Source of the DNA: Bacillus sp. HMF5848 | GTDB taxonomy: Bacteria; Bacillota; Bacilli; Bacillales; HMF5848 | DNA length: 64,000 bases | Assembly (NCBI RefSeq): GCF_003944835.1 | Contig: NZ_RWIV01000001.1 | Span: 907,501 to 971,500 of the forward strand | Reading direction: 5' to 3' | Shown: one piece after another, positions 36,567-45,252 of the stretch | Numbering within the stretch: position 1 is the first letter of the stretch | Layout: the number at the start of each line of letters is the position of its first letter | Notes under the pieces: model-generated | What the model was told of the DNA's origin: nothing | What the model saw: only the letters and a program-made list of their open reading frames with translations | Databases searched by the model: none | Translations under genes and position numbers: made by a program

Positions 36567-37709
36567 ATGTCTAACATTTATAACGAAGAACATCGTATTT
36601 TTAGGCAAGCATTTAGAAAGTTTTTGGAAAAAGAGGCATACCCCTTTTATGCCGAGTGGGAAAAAAGTGGAATCATCCCTAGGTCCTTTTGGCAAAAGCT
36701 TGGAGAACAAGGATTTTTAGGTCCTTCTGTTCCTGAAAAATATGGAGGACTTGGAGCAGACTTTGCGTATGCGGTCATTATTAATGAAGAACTAGAAAAG
36801 GTAGGCTCTAGCTTAATAGGTGTGGGACTGCACAATGATATCGTGATTCCTTATCTTCTTCATTATGGCACCGAGGAACAAAAGCAACGTTGGTTACCTG
36901 GATGTATTAGTGGCGACATTATTACAGCAATAGCGATGACAGAGCCGGGAGCAGGGTCAGACCTAGCAGGAATTACGACAACAGCAAAGCTAGATGGTGA
37001 GTATTATATTGTTAATGGGCAAAAAACATTTATCACAAATGGGATTCATGCAGATTTAGTCGTTGTCGTTTGTAAGACGAATATCGGAGCTAAGCCTGCG
37101 CATAAAGGGATAAGTCTATTAATAGTAGAGCGAGAGAATCCTGGCTTTAGTAGAGGGCGTAAACTAGAAAAGATAGGATTACACGCGCAAGACACAGCAG
37201 AGCTTATTTTTGAAGAAGCAAAGGTTCCCGCACATAATTTATTAGGTGTTGAGGGAAAGGGCTTTTACTATTTAATGGAGCAATTGCAGCAGGAACGTCT
37301 CATTGTAGCAATAGCTGGACAAATTGCTGCAGAGGTCATGTTTGAGCTTGCAAAGAACTATGTAAAAGAAAGAAAAGCATTCGGCAATTCTATTAGCGAT
37401 TTTCAAACAGTTCAATTTCGATTAGTTGAGATGGCCACGGAAATAGAAATTGGTCGAACATTTGTTGACGACTTAATCGAGAGGCATATGAATGGAGAAG
37501 ATGTTGTGTCGAAGGTATCTATGGCTAAATGGTGGATAACCGACTTGGCTAAAAAAGTTGCAGCTGAGACGATGCAGTTGCATGGCGGCTATGGCTATAT
37601 GGAAGAATACGAGATTGCCAGACGTTATCGCGATATTCCTGTTTCAGCGATTTATGCGGGAACAAATGAAATCATGAAAACGATCATCGCTAAAAAACTA
37701 GATTTATAA
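36567..37709 (+). CDS. acyl-CoA dehydrogenase, LCAD-like
   Basis: 380-aa flavoenzyme for the first step of beta-oxidation. Motifs are AMTEPGAGSDLAGI (FAD/substrate), FITNGIHADLVVVV and the C-terminal YAGTNEIMKTIIAKKL. The Glu of the short- and medium-chain YEGT motif is absent (YAGT). The base is instead probably E243 in LQQERL, the position used by long-chain and isovaleryl types. That predicts long or branched substrates (inference). The start is ATG 36567 after a run of G. It is first in an operon with the next two enzymes. Confidence 0.9.
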   Translation: MSNIYNEEHRIFRQAFRKFLEKEAYPFYAEWEKSGIIPRSFWQKLGEQGFLGPSVPEKYGGLGADFAYAVIINEELEKVGSSLIGVGLHNDIVIPYLLHYGTEEQKQRWLPGCISGDIITAIAMTEPGAGSDLAGITTTAKLDGEYYIVNGQKTFITNGIHADLVVVVCKTNIGAKPAHKGISLLIVERENPGFSRGRKLEKIGLHAQDTAELIFEEAKVPAHNLLGVEGKGFYYLMEQLQQERLIVAIAGQIAAEVMFELAKNYVKERKAFGNSISDFQTVQFRLVEMATEIEIGRTFVDDLIERHMNGEDVVSKVSMAKWWITDLAKKVAAETMQLHGGYGYMEEYEIARRYRDIPVSAIYAGTNEIMKTIIAKKLDL

Positions 37710-37728
37710 AAAGAAAGGGGTAGTTAGA

Positions 37729-38574
37729 ATGCAAACAGTGGCCGTGATTGGAGCAGGACTAATGGGAAGTGGTATAGCGCAAACCTTTGCGATGAAAGGA
37801 AAGTATGTACAGTTGTATGACATTTCAAATGAAGCACTGGGAAAAGGAATTCAAACGATAGAAAAAAGCCTAGGCCGATTTATCAAAGCTGGGCAGCTCT
37901 CACAAGCAGACTCACATAGATGTTTACAAAAAATACAACCCACTTTGGATTTGCTTGAGGCAGTAGTAGAGGCAGATTTAGTAGTGGAAGCCATACCTGA
38001 AAATCTGCAGTTAAAGCTCAACATGTTTAAACAGCTTGATGAGCTAGCACCTGAACATATTATTTTAGCAACCAATACATCAGAATTAAGTGTGACGGCA
38101 ATAGCTGCTGCTACATCACGGCCTGAGAAGGTTGTTGGCATGCATTGGTTTAATCCAGCTCCTGTTATGAAGCTAATTGAAATCGTGCGAGGTGTTGACA
38201 CGTCCGACGAGACAGTTGCTGAAATAGAGAGGGTTTCTACAGAAATCGATAAAGAAACAGTTGTTGTCAAAGATGCTCAAGGTTTTGTAACAACAAGAGC
38301 ACTTGCAGCACATATGATTGAATGCATGAGAATGTATGAAGAAGGCATAGCAACAGCAGAGGATATTGATAAAGCGGTACGCTTAGGCCTGAATTACCCG
38401 ATGGGGCCATTAGAGTTAGCTGATTTAGTCGGACTTGACACGATACTATTTGTATCAGAAGGGATGACAGATGCATATGGTGATAGATTTCGCGCCCCAC
38501 AAGTACTTCGTAAGCTTGTAGAAGCAGGACATTTAGGACGTAAAACAGGTAAAGGCTTTTATAATCATAGATAA
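37729..38574 (+). CDS. 3-hydroxybutyryl-CoA dehydrogenase
   Basis: 281-aa NAD-dependent enzyme (MmgB/Hbd type). The NAD motif is VAVIGAGLMGSGIAQTFA, the catalytic segment is GMHWFNPAPVMKLIEIV with the active His, and the C-terminal domain has NYPMGPLELADLVGLD. It oxidises 3-hydroxyacyl-CoA to 3-ketoacyl-CoA. AAAGGGG precedes the ATG, 19 bases after the dehydrogenase. An enoyl-CoA hydratase, the missing middle step, is not in this operon. Confidence 0.93.
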   Translation: MQTVAVIGAGLMGSGIAQTFAMKGKYVQLYDISNEALGKGIQTIEKSLGRFIKAGQLSQADSHRCLQKIQPTLDLLEAVVEADLVVEAIPENLQLKLNMFKQLDELAPEHIILATNTSELSVTAIAAATSRPEKVVGMHWFNPAPVMKLIEIVRGVDTSDETVAEIERVSTEIDKETVVVKDAQGFVTTRALAAHMIECMRMYEEGIATAEDIDKAVRLGLNYPMGPLELADLVGLDTILFVSEGMTDAYGDRFRAPQVLRKLVEAGHLGRKTGKGFYNHR

Positions 38575-38621
38575 CGTGTAGCTTTGTATAGGGGATTTTT
38601 TAAAAAAGGGGGAATTTTACT

Positions 38622-39773
38622 GTGAGAGATGTTTTCATAGTTGAAGCAGTGCGTACGGCAGTAGGAAAGAGAAATGGCGTGTTTCGTGACACGCATCCAG
38701 TACATTTAGGGGCAACTGTGTTAGATGAAGTCGTTAAACGTGCTCATGTTGATAAAGCTTTGATAGAGGATATTGTTATGGGGTGTGTAACGCCGATTGG
38801 TGAACAAGGTTATAATATTGGGCGGCTAGCAGCACTAGAGGCATTATTTCCTGTTGAGGTGCCAGCAGTCCAAATAAATCGTATGTGTGGCTCGGGCCAG
38901 CAAGCATTACACTTTGCTAGTCAAGAAATTGCATCAGGGGATATGGATGTAACAATAGCCGCTGGGGTCGAATCGATGACGAAGGTACCGATATTAAGTG
39001 ATGGTAGCAATGAGCTTACTATTCCTTCATCTTTACATGACAAATATAATTTTATCCATCAAGGACTATCAGCAGAGCTAATTGCTGAAAAATATGGTTT
39101 TACTCGTCAGCAGCTAGATGAATATGCACTTGAAAGTCACCGCCGAGCTACGAATGCCATTGCGGCAGGCAAATTTCAGGGGGAAATTGTAGTGTTAAAG
39201 GGTGTTGATAAAGAAGGGAATGTGATAGATGTGGAGAACGATGAAGGTCCTCGTGCTGATACTTCCCTTCAAGCACTGTCAGGCTTAAAAACAGTATTTA
39301 AACAAGATGGTGTTATTACTGCGGGTAACGCTAGTCAAATGAGTGATGGTGCAGCTGCTGTATTACTAATGTCAGAGAAAAAGATAAATGAACGTAAATT
39401 GAACCCAAAAGCGCGTATTGTGGCACGAGCAGTAGTTGGCTCTGATCCAACTATTATGCTGGATGGGGTTATACCTGCAACTCGTAAAGTGCTACAAAAG
39501 GCTGGTATGACAATGCAGGACATAGATTTAGTTGAGATAAATGAAGCGTTTGCCCCGGTTGTGTTAGCATGGCAACATGAGTTGGAGGCAGATTTAAGCA
39601 AAGTAAATGTAAACGGTGGGGCCATTGCTCTCGGACATCCGTTAGGGGCGACAGGTGCTAAGTTGATGACAGCACTAGTACATGAACTAGAACGCCAACA
39701 AAAAAGGTACGGCTTACTAGTTATCTGTATCGGCCATGGTATGAGCACTGCGACTGTTGTTGAGCGGGTATAG
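38622..39773 (+). CDS. acetyl-CoA acetyltransferase (thiolase)
   Basis: 383-aa type II thiolase (MmgA-like). The acyl-accepting Cys is C89 in NRMCGSGQQALHFASQ. The GHPLGATGAK His motif and the second catalytic Cys in CIGHG near the end are present. It cleaves acetoacetyl-CoA or 3-ketoacyl-CoA. GTG start with AAGGGGGA upstream. Together the three genes resemble mmgABC content but in the order dehydrogenase, hydroxyacyl dehydrogenase, thiolase. Confidence 0.93.
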   Translation: MRDVFIVEAVRTAVGKRNGVFRDTHPVHLGATVLDEVVKRAHVDKALIEDIVMGCVTPIGEQGYNIGRLAALEALFPVEVPAVQINRMCGSGQQALHFASQEIASGDMDVTIAAGVESMTKVPILSDGSNELTIPSSLHDKYNFIHQGLSAELIAEKYGFTRQQLDEYALESHRRATNAIAAGKFQGEIVVLKGVDKEGNVIDVENDEGPRADTSLQALSGLKTVFKQDGVITAGNASQMSDGAAAVLLMSEKKINERKLNPKARIVARAVVGSDPTIMLDGVIPATRKVLQKAGMTMQDIDLVEINEAFAPVVLAWQHELEADLSKVNVNGGAIALGHPLGATGAKLMTALVHELERQQKRYGLLVICIGHGMSTATVVERV

Positions 39774-39805
39774 TAGGTGTGTATTTCAAAGTGTCAATAT
39801 AGTTC

Positions 39806-39842
39806 GGATGGAATCGCGTGATGTGATTTCATCCTTTTTTTT
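39806..39842 (+). terminator. terminator of the fatty-acid operon
   Basis: GGATGGAATC pairs with GATTTCATCC (one G-T pair), followed by eight T. Confidence 0.88.
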
Positions 39843-39876
39843 ATGTATTTGTAGCTGTGTAACGATTTAACTTGAT

Positions 39877-40335
39877 GGCGCGATTTCGACAAGACTTGGC
39901 GCGTTTCCGACAAAGGGTGGCGCGATTTCGACACAAGAGTGGTACATTATTTAGTTCATTTTCCTCTTAATACCGGATATGGTGCGATTTCGACAAGACT
40001 TGGCGTGTTTCCGACAAAGGGTGGCGCGATTTCGACACAAGAGTGGTACATTATTTAGTTCATTTTCCTCTTTTTACCGGCTATGGCGCGATTTCGACAA
40101 GACTTGGCGTGTTTCCGACAAAGGGTGGCGTAATTTTGACACGAGAATGGTACATTAATTAGTTCATTTTCCTCTTGATACCGGATATGGCGCGATTTCG
40201 ACAAGACTTGGCGTGTTTCCGACAAAGGGTGGCGCGATTTCGACAAGACTTGGCGTGTTTCCGACAAAGGGTGGCGCGATTTCGACAAGACTTGGCGTGT
40301 TTCCGACAAAGGGTGGCGCAATTTTCGCCACGCGA
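39877..40335. repeat. array of 21-bp modules in 104- and 42-bp periods
   Basis: The segment CGATTTCGACAAGACTTGGC starts at 39881, 39985, 40089, 40193, 40235 and 40277, so the period is 104, 104, 104, 42 and 42 bp, with a variant at 40319. Two 21-bp modules alternate: A begins GGCGCGATTTCGACAAGAC and B begins GGCGTGTTTCCGACAAAGG. The 104-bp unit is A, B, a third module (GGCGCGATTTCGACACAAG) and a 41-bp AT-rich spacer. Reading frames are open on both strands but no ribosome sites or recognisable products exist. It lies just downstream of a terminator, and not far from the sulfur operon. Function unknown. Confidence 0.92.
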
Positions 40336-40811
40336 ACCGCGCATACCTCGTTTAGAGTCATAGCATTATATTAAGAGCGCGCTACGCCAAAGTATGGAGC
40401 ATATTCGACACACTAATGGTACATTCTATTTTGAACTTATAATCTCCCTACATGCTAGCGTCACTTCCCCTCATAACTCCAGCATAATGAAATGCTTTCC
40501 CACTCTCTATGTCTACAACAATATTTGTGAGATTCATCCCTCACCTTAATCCCATCACTAAGAAATTGTGTGAAAAGTATGAAGTGTTCTTTTGAAAAAA
40601 TATACAAAAAAACATGTTGTTTACTTTGATAAATGAAGTTTGTGACAAAAAAAGGTCACAAAACTGTTGACCGGTGTTCATTCACTATGAAGTACTCCTA
40701 GTGGTATAACTAATAGTAATAACACCTATACGCGTATATGTAAAAGATGTCGAAATCTCGAAGTTATAACGATACATCTAATTAAAATTTAATTGGTATG
40801 GAGGTGATGCA
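40336..40811. other. upstream region of the sulfur-respiration operon
   Basis: About 475 bases with no convincing gene. The right half contains the inverted repeat at 40639-40662 and an extended -10-like TGGTATAAC at 40702-40710, roughly 100 bases before the first gene. Confidence 0.45.
40639..40662. promoter_or_regulatory. inverted repeat TTTGTGAC-N8-GTCACAAA
   Basis: Two perfect 8-bp half-sites separated by eight bases. The TGTGA/TCACA halves recall FNR/CRP-type sites, but the spacing (10 between TGTGA and TCACA) is wider than the usual six. It is centred about 55 bases upstream of the candidate -10 box, so activation of the anaerobic operon is plausible. Confidence 0.5.
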
Positions 40812-41912
40812 ATGGCAATTGATATATCAAGATTTTTGACATCAAAATACGACATCTACGAAAAGAGCTGTATGAACCACGGAAATAAGGAGGTCAACTG
40901 TCATGCTTGCACAACTACCTGCCCAACTGAGTCCATTTCCTTTCAATTAGGAACACCAGTAATCAATAACAGCAAATGTATAGATTGTGGTGCATGTGTA
41001 AGTGCTTGTCCTACTTTAGCAATTGACCATAAGATAACAGATTATATAAGTGTAATGAATAAAATTAACAGCAATCACCAGCAGCCGATAACTTGTGAAT
41101 CATATAGCAAATTCTCAAAAGGTATTAAGATCCCGTGTTACTTCATGCTAGATACACCATTGCTACTGACAATTAGTCAATACCAGAAGGATATTACATT
41201 TCATATAGATGATTGTAAAAGTTGTTTAAAACAGTTGAAGATCAATGGGAGCGCTATCATTAATCATTTCGCTGATCTTCAGTCTCAACTTGATGAAATG
41301 GGAGTGCACGTAACTATCAAAACCTCACAAACGCCGCCTGTTGTTTCAGTGTACAGTGATGAAAAAGGGATAAGTAGGCGTGATTTCTTTAAGTCGATAA
41401 TGAATTTTAGAAATACTAATGAATCTTCACCTACTGAATCAAATGATTTGCCAGTTAAAAAAAGAATGCTGTTCAAAAAAAATCTTATTAATAAAGCCCT
41501 AATGAAACATAACAACACACTCAGTTCATCTCCACTACAGTCTCCATACTATTTTTCAATTACTCTTACAGGCTCATGTACAGGTTGTTCTTTGTGCACA
41601 AAACTTTGTCCAACGGATGCTTTACATTGGTTGGATAAAGATGATGTCAGTTCACTTCATTTTCAGAATAAAGATTGTGTCGGCTGCAATAAGTGTGTAG
41701 CTTGTCCTGAGGAGGTGATTGAGTTAACGCTAATGAGTCCACGTGCATACGTAATGGGGGGAGACAAAACGTTAGTAGATTTAGAAAAAAAGAAGTGCAA
41801 ACATTGTCATGACAGCTTTCAGACTAATGATGAAAAACAATCACTTTGTCATATTTGCCGTGTATCACGACAGAAGAGCAGCGTAGATTTGTTTGAAGGA
41901 CTGGAGTTCTAA
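40812..41912 (+). CDS. multi-cluster 4Fe-4S protein of the sulfur operon
   Basis: 366-aa protein without a membrane segment. Iron-sulfur motifs are CHACTTTCP and CIDCGACVSACP in the N-terminal 70 residues, then CTGCSLCTKLCP and CVGCNKCVACP (one residue short of the standard spacing) near 256-300. A zinc-ribbon-like CKHCHD...LCHICR lies near the end. The middle has a Cys-containing domain with DDCKSCLKQL. GISRRDFFKSI in mid-protein looks like a twin-arginine motif but is internal, so its use for export is doubtful. GGAGGTGATGCA precedes the ATG. It is first in the operon and probably an electron carrier or assembly factor. The exact family is not recognised. Confidence 0.78.
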   Translation: MAIDISRFLTSKYDIYEKSCMNHGNKEVNCHACTTTCPTESISFQLGTPVINNSKCIDCGACVSACPTLAIDHKITDYISVMNKINSNHQQPITCESYSKFSKGIKIPCYFMLDTPLLLTISQYQKDITFHIDDCKSCLKQLKINGSAIINHFADLQSQLDEMGVHVTIKTSQTPPVVSVYSDEKGISRRDFFKSIMNFRNTNESSPTESNDLPVKKRMLFKKNLINKALMKHNNTLSSSPLQSPYYFSITLTGSCTGCSLCTKLCPTDALHWLDKDDVSSLHFQNKDCVGCNKCVACPEEVIELTLMSPRAYVMGGDKTLVDLEKKKCKHCHDSFQTNDEKQSLCHICRVSRQKSSVDLFEGLEF

Positions 41913-41939
41913 ATTTTTTAAGGGAGAAGGTGTACGAAC

Positions 41940-43019
41940 ATGCAATTTATGCGTAAAACGTGGTTTGTTTTAATGTGTATCATGATAATTTTTCTAGTTG
42001 CTTGTAAACAAGATGATACTACTACACAGTCTGCTGAAGAGACAACACAAACAAGTGAACAAGCATCTAATGTAGTACAAGTAGCTGCGCCAATAGAAGA
42101 TCCATTTAATGAATTACAGCAAACGGCAGTCGAATTTTTCAAGAACAATCCTATGAAGTCTATGACAGCTAAGGAAGTGTTCGAAAAGGTTATCTTAAAT
42201 CACAACCCTAACTATGTAGTAGTAGATGTAAGAGATAATGCTACGTTTGCAAAAGGGAACATTGAAGGTTCTATTAATATTCCGTATGGACAAACAGCAG
42301 ACCAAAATCAAATAAAAAATCTTCCAACAGATAAAACAATTATTGTTGTATGTTTTTCAGGTCATACCGCAAGTCAAACGGCAGCTTTTTGGAGTTTATT
42401 AGGATATGATGCAGTGCCAATGATAAATGGAATGGGTGGTTGGACATCAGACAAAGAGCTTGGAGTTCCAATTCCAGCAGCAGCTTTCGATTTTGCAACA
42501 GAAACCACGGAGGTAACAACAAAAGAATACACGTTACCGCAAATAGACACTACAACAGCGACTAACTTAAACGAATTAGTAATTGAGCGCTCTAATCAAT
42601 ATTTACAAGCCGGAAAACCACCAGTAGTAAGTGCAAAAGCACTTAATGAAGTCATGTCATCTCAGGATACTTCCATGCAAATTATTGATATTCGTCAAAG
42701 TAGTGACTATAAAAAAGGTCACATACAGGGTGCAATATCCATTCCGTTTAATAGCTTAGGAGAACAACTAACAAAGATTGCATTGGATAAAAAGATTGTG
42801 CTTGTAGATTACAATGGTCACTTAGCAAGTGAAGCTGTTCGCATACTGAATATGCTTGGCTATGATGCTTATGCCTTAAAGGATGGCATGAGAGTATGGA
42901 CGTCAAATGCTGACATTAATGGCATTGCCCCGATATCTATGGATAAAATCTATAACTATCCTACTAAAACGATAAATGCCTATCTTGATGCAGAGCCTGG
43001 CGAGGCAAGCTGTGGATAA
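41940..43019 (+). CDS. tandem rhodanese lipoprotein
   Basis: 359-aa secreted lipoprotein. A signal peptide with lipobox LVAC is followed by a Thr/Ser/Glu-rich spacer and two rhodanese domains. Domain 1 keeps the active Cys (C138, VVCFSGHTAS). In domain 2 the aligned residue is Asp290 (VLVDYNGHLAS), so it cannot carry a persulfide and may be structural. It would bind or hand over sulfane sulfur outside the membrane, next to the Tat-exported catalytic subunit encoded 21 bases downstream. GGAGAAGGTG precedes the ATG. The protein ends GEASCG, leaving a C-terminal Cys. Confidence 0.85.
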   Translation: MQFMRKTWFVLMCIMIIFLVACKQDDTTTQSAEETTQTSEQASNVVQVAAPIEDPFNELQQTAVEFFKNNPMKSMTAKEVFEKVILNHNPNYVVVDVRDNATFAKGNIEGSINIPYGQTADQNQIKNLPTDKTIIVVCFSGHTASQTAAFWSLLGYDAVPMINGMGGWTSDKELGVPIPAAAFDFATETTEVTTKEYTLPQIDTTTATNLNELVIERSNQYLQAGKPPVVSAKALNEVMSSQDTSMQIIDIRQSSDYKKGHIQGAISIPFNSLGEQLTKIALDKKIVLVDYNGHLASEAVRILNMLGYDAYALKDGMRVWTSNADINGIAPISMDKIYNYPTKTINAYLDAEPGEASCG

Positions 43020-43040
43020 AGAGTGGAAGGAGTGACAATT

Positions 43041-45251
43041 ATGAAAAAGTTTGGTAGACGTACCTTTTTAAAAGCAACAGCTGCAGCAGCAGTTGTAAGC
43101 TCAGTACCATTATACGTAAGTTTAGATGATTATAAAAAGGCTGCGAGCGAATCGCCTGTTAAGAAAATCCCAACATTTTGTCATGGCTGCACGAGCTACT
43201 GTGGGATTATTGCAAGTGTGAAAAATGATCGAGTCTGGAAGGTAGAAGGCCACCCTATACATTTGAAATCACGCGGCAAAATGTGTGCAAGAGGACATGG
43301 TATGGCGGCGTATCTGTATTCAAAAGACCGCATTACGGGACCTATGAAACGTGTCGGTGAAGGTGAATTTCAGCCGATAAGCTGGGATCAGGCATTTACT
43401 GAAATTGCTGAGAAGCTAAACAAAATTGTGAATAAATATAGTGGGAATTCAGTGGTGTGGCTAGAGCATGGCACACATCGACAAGCCTATGTCCAACGCC
43501 TACTTGATGTGATTGGCTCCCCGAACTTCACAACACAATATTCAACGTGTTTTAATGCAAAAACAAACGCGTGGAAGCAAATGACGGGTACTTCATTAAA
43601 TGGGGACCATCTTAATAGTAAATATATGATTTTTGAAGGCCGTAACTTTGCGGGAGGTATTATCCCAAATGGTATGAATCATATTACAAAGGCGAAGGAA
43701 AATGGGGCAAAGATAATTGTTATTGATCCACGATATTCAGAGATTGCTAAGCTTGCTGATGATTGGATACCTATTCGCCCTGGCACGGATTTAGCATTCC
43801 GGTTGGCATTAGCAAACGTACTTATTTCTGAAAACCTTTATAATAAGGCTTTTGTTCGTAAATATGTAGATGGGTTTGATCAATTTAAGCTAGAAAATAA
43901 ACAATACACTCCAGAGTGGGCTGAGGCTATTACGGATATTCCGGCTCGTAAAATTCGTGAGATTGCTAGAAACTTTGCGAAGTATGCTCCGCAAGCATTT
44001 ATCGAACCGGGATGGCATGGCTTACATGCACATTATAAAAATAGTACAGAAACAGCGCAAATGGGTATTATTTTAAATGCACTTGTCGGGAATTTTTATC
44101 AAAAAGGTGGCTTAATGCCGAGCGCATCCATTACGTTAGGACATCTTCAATTACCTGCATTAGAAAACCTTCCAGAAAAAGGTGAACGCATTGACGGAGC
44201 GGGTGTGTCAGGTAAATATCGCACAGTAGAACCAGCGCGTGGTATTGCTCATATTACGCCGAAGCTTGTAAAAGACGGACTAGCGAAGGCTTTATTTGTA
44301 TGTAATTACAATCCATTACGAACCGCGCCTAATCCTGAAGAACAAAAGCAGATAAAAGAGGCAGAGCTTGTTGTATCAATTAATATAGATTGGAATGAAA
44401 CTAGCTATTATGCAGCTGATTATATATTACCAGAGCATTACTATCTCGAAAGATTAGAGCATCCTTATACAGTATCTGGTCATATATCACATGCCAGTCC
44501 ACAAATTTCGTTACGTCAGCCTGTTGTCAAACCACTACATGATACAAAAGATACACTTTCTATATTAAAAGGTATCGCATCAGCTATGGGGTATCCAGAT
44601 TTATATCCATTTACAGTCGAGGACGATGTAAAGGCGGCTATTGAACCGTTAGGCATCACATTTGATCAATTAAAAGAGGCAGGAACACTTGAATTTCCAC
44701 CAACAGTAAAACCAGGGTTTCCTATGAAAAAAGGAAAACCAGCATTGCCTACTAAGACAGGAAAAATTCAATTTTCAGCTGACTTATTCCGCGTTGATGG
44801 GAAGCAAGGTATACCAAGATGGGTGGAGCCTCTCGTATCGCCGAATCCTTCTAAAGATGATGAATTTAGACTTATTCATGGTAAGCAGCCATGGCATTCA
44901 CATGCGATGACAACAAACATTGACCAGCTTATGCAAATTACAGAACGTTATGATGGGACTTTTATGTGGATGAATGCTAATCGTGCTGCAAAACTTGGCA
45001 TTCGCACAGGAGATACAGTAGTAGTGAAAAATAAGCAAGCAGAGAAAAAAGTAAAAGTGAAAGTAACTGAGTTGCTTCATCCGGATGCGGTATGGCTTCC
45101 TTCCACGTATGGTGGGTTTTCACCTAAAAATAAAACGGCTTATAACGTAGGTATTAACTTTAATGATTTTGCACCTGTTATGGTCGAGGAGTTGTCAGGA
45201 ACAACGATGGTGCAAGAGGTTGTTGTGTCAGTGAGAAAGGAGGGTATCTAA
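43041..45251 (+). CDS. molybdopterin oxidoreductase, PsrA/PhsA-like
   Basis: 736-aa catalytic subunit. A Tat signal with GRRTFLKATAAAA (R6-R7) sends it across the membrane. Cluster ligands are C47, C50, C54 and C82 ([4Fe-4S] type). Molybdopterin-binding segments follow, and C170 in YSTCFNAK is the likely Mo ligand, as in polysulfide/thiosulfate reductases. The C-terminal dinucleotide-binding domain is complete. The start is ATG 43041 after GGAAGGAG. With the rhodaneses as neighbours, polysulfide or thiosulfate is the best substrate guess; selenate, arsenate or tetrathionate cannot be excluded from sequence. Confidence 0.88.
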   Translation: MKKFGRRTFLKATAAAAVVSSVPLYVSLDDYKKAASESPVKKIPTFCHGCTSYCGIIASVKNDRVWKVEGHPIHLKSRGKMCARGHGMAAYLYSKDRITGPMKRVGEGEFQPISWDQAFTEIAEKLNKIVNKYSGNSVVWLEHGTHRQAYVQRLLDVIGSPNFTTQYSTCFNAKTNAWKQMTGTSLNGDHLNSKYMIFEGRNFAGGIIPNGMNHITKAKENGAKIIVIDPRYSEIAKLADDWIPIRPGTDLAFRLALANVLISENLYNKAFVRKYVDGFDQFKLENKQYTPEWAEAITDIPARKIREIARNFAKYAPQAFIEPGWHGLHAHYKNSTETAQMGIILNALVGNFYQKGGLMPSASITLGHLQLPALENLPEKGERIDGAGVSGKYRTVEPARGIAHITPKLVKDGLAKALFVCNYNPLRTAPNPEEQKQIKEAELVVSINIDWNETSYYAADYILPEHYYLERLEHPYTVSGHISHASPQISLRQPVVKPLHDTKDTLSILKGIASAMGYPDLYPFTVEDDVKAAIEPLGITFDQLKEAGTLEFPPTVKPGFPMKKGKPALPTKTGKIQFSADLFRVDGKQGIPRWVEPLVSPNPSKDDEFRLIHGKQPWHSHAMTTNIDQLMQITERYDGTFMWMNANRAAKLGIRTGDTVVVKNKQAEKKVKVKVTELLHPDAVWLPSTYGGFSPKNKTAYNVGINFNDFAPVMVEELSGTTMVQEVVVSVRKEGI

Positions 45252-45252
45252 G

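Noticed and set aside
29421-40335. Possible CRISPR arrays
   Set aside because: Repeat cores of 8-12 bp and 10-bp recurring linkers, or units identical throughout, do not fit direct repeats with unique spacers; no cas genes are present.
40055-40363. Open frames on both strands encoding RHPLSETRQVLSKS-type repeats
   Set aside because: Low-complexity translations of the 42-bp repeat, without start signals and with a different product in each frame.
40448-40537. Minus-strand 29-codon frame with NIVVDIESGKAFHYAGVM
   Set aside because: It faintly recalls an IS110-type transposase N-terminus, but it is short, the ribosome site is badly spaced and no other transposase sequence or ends are visible.
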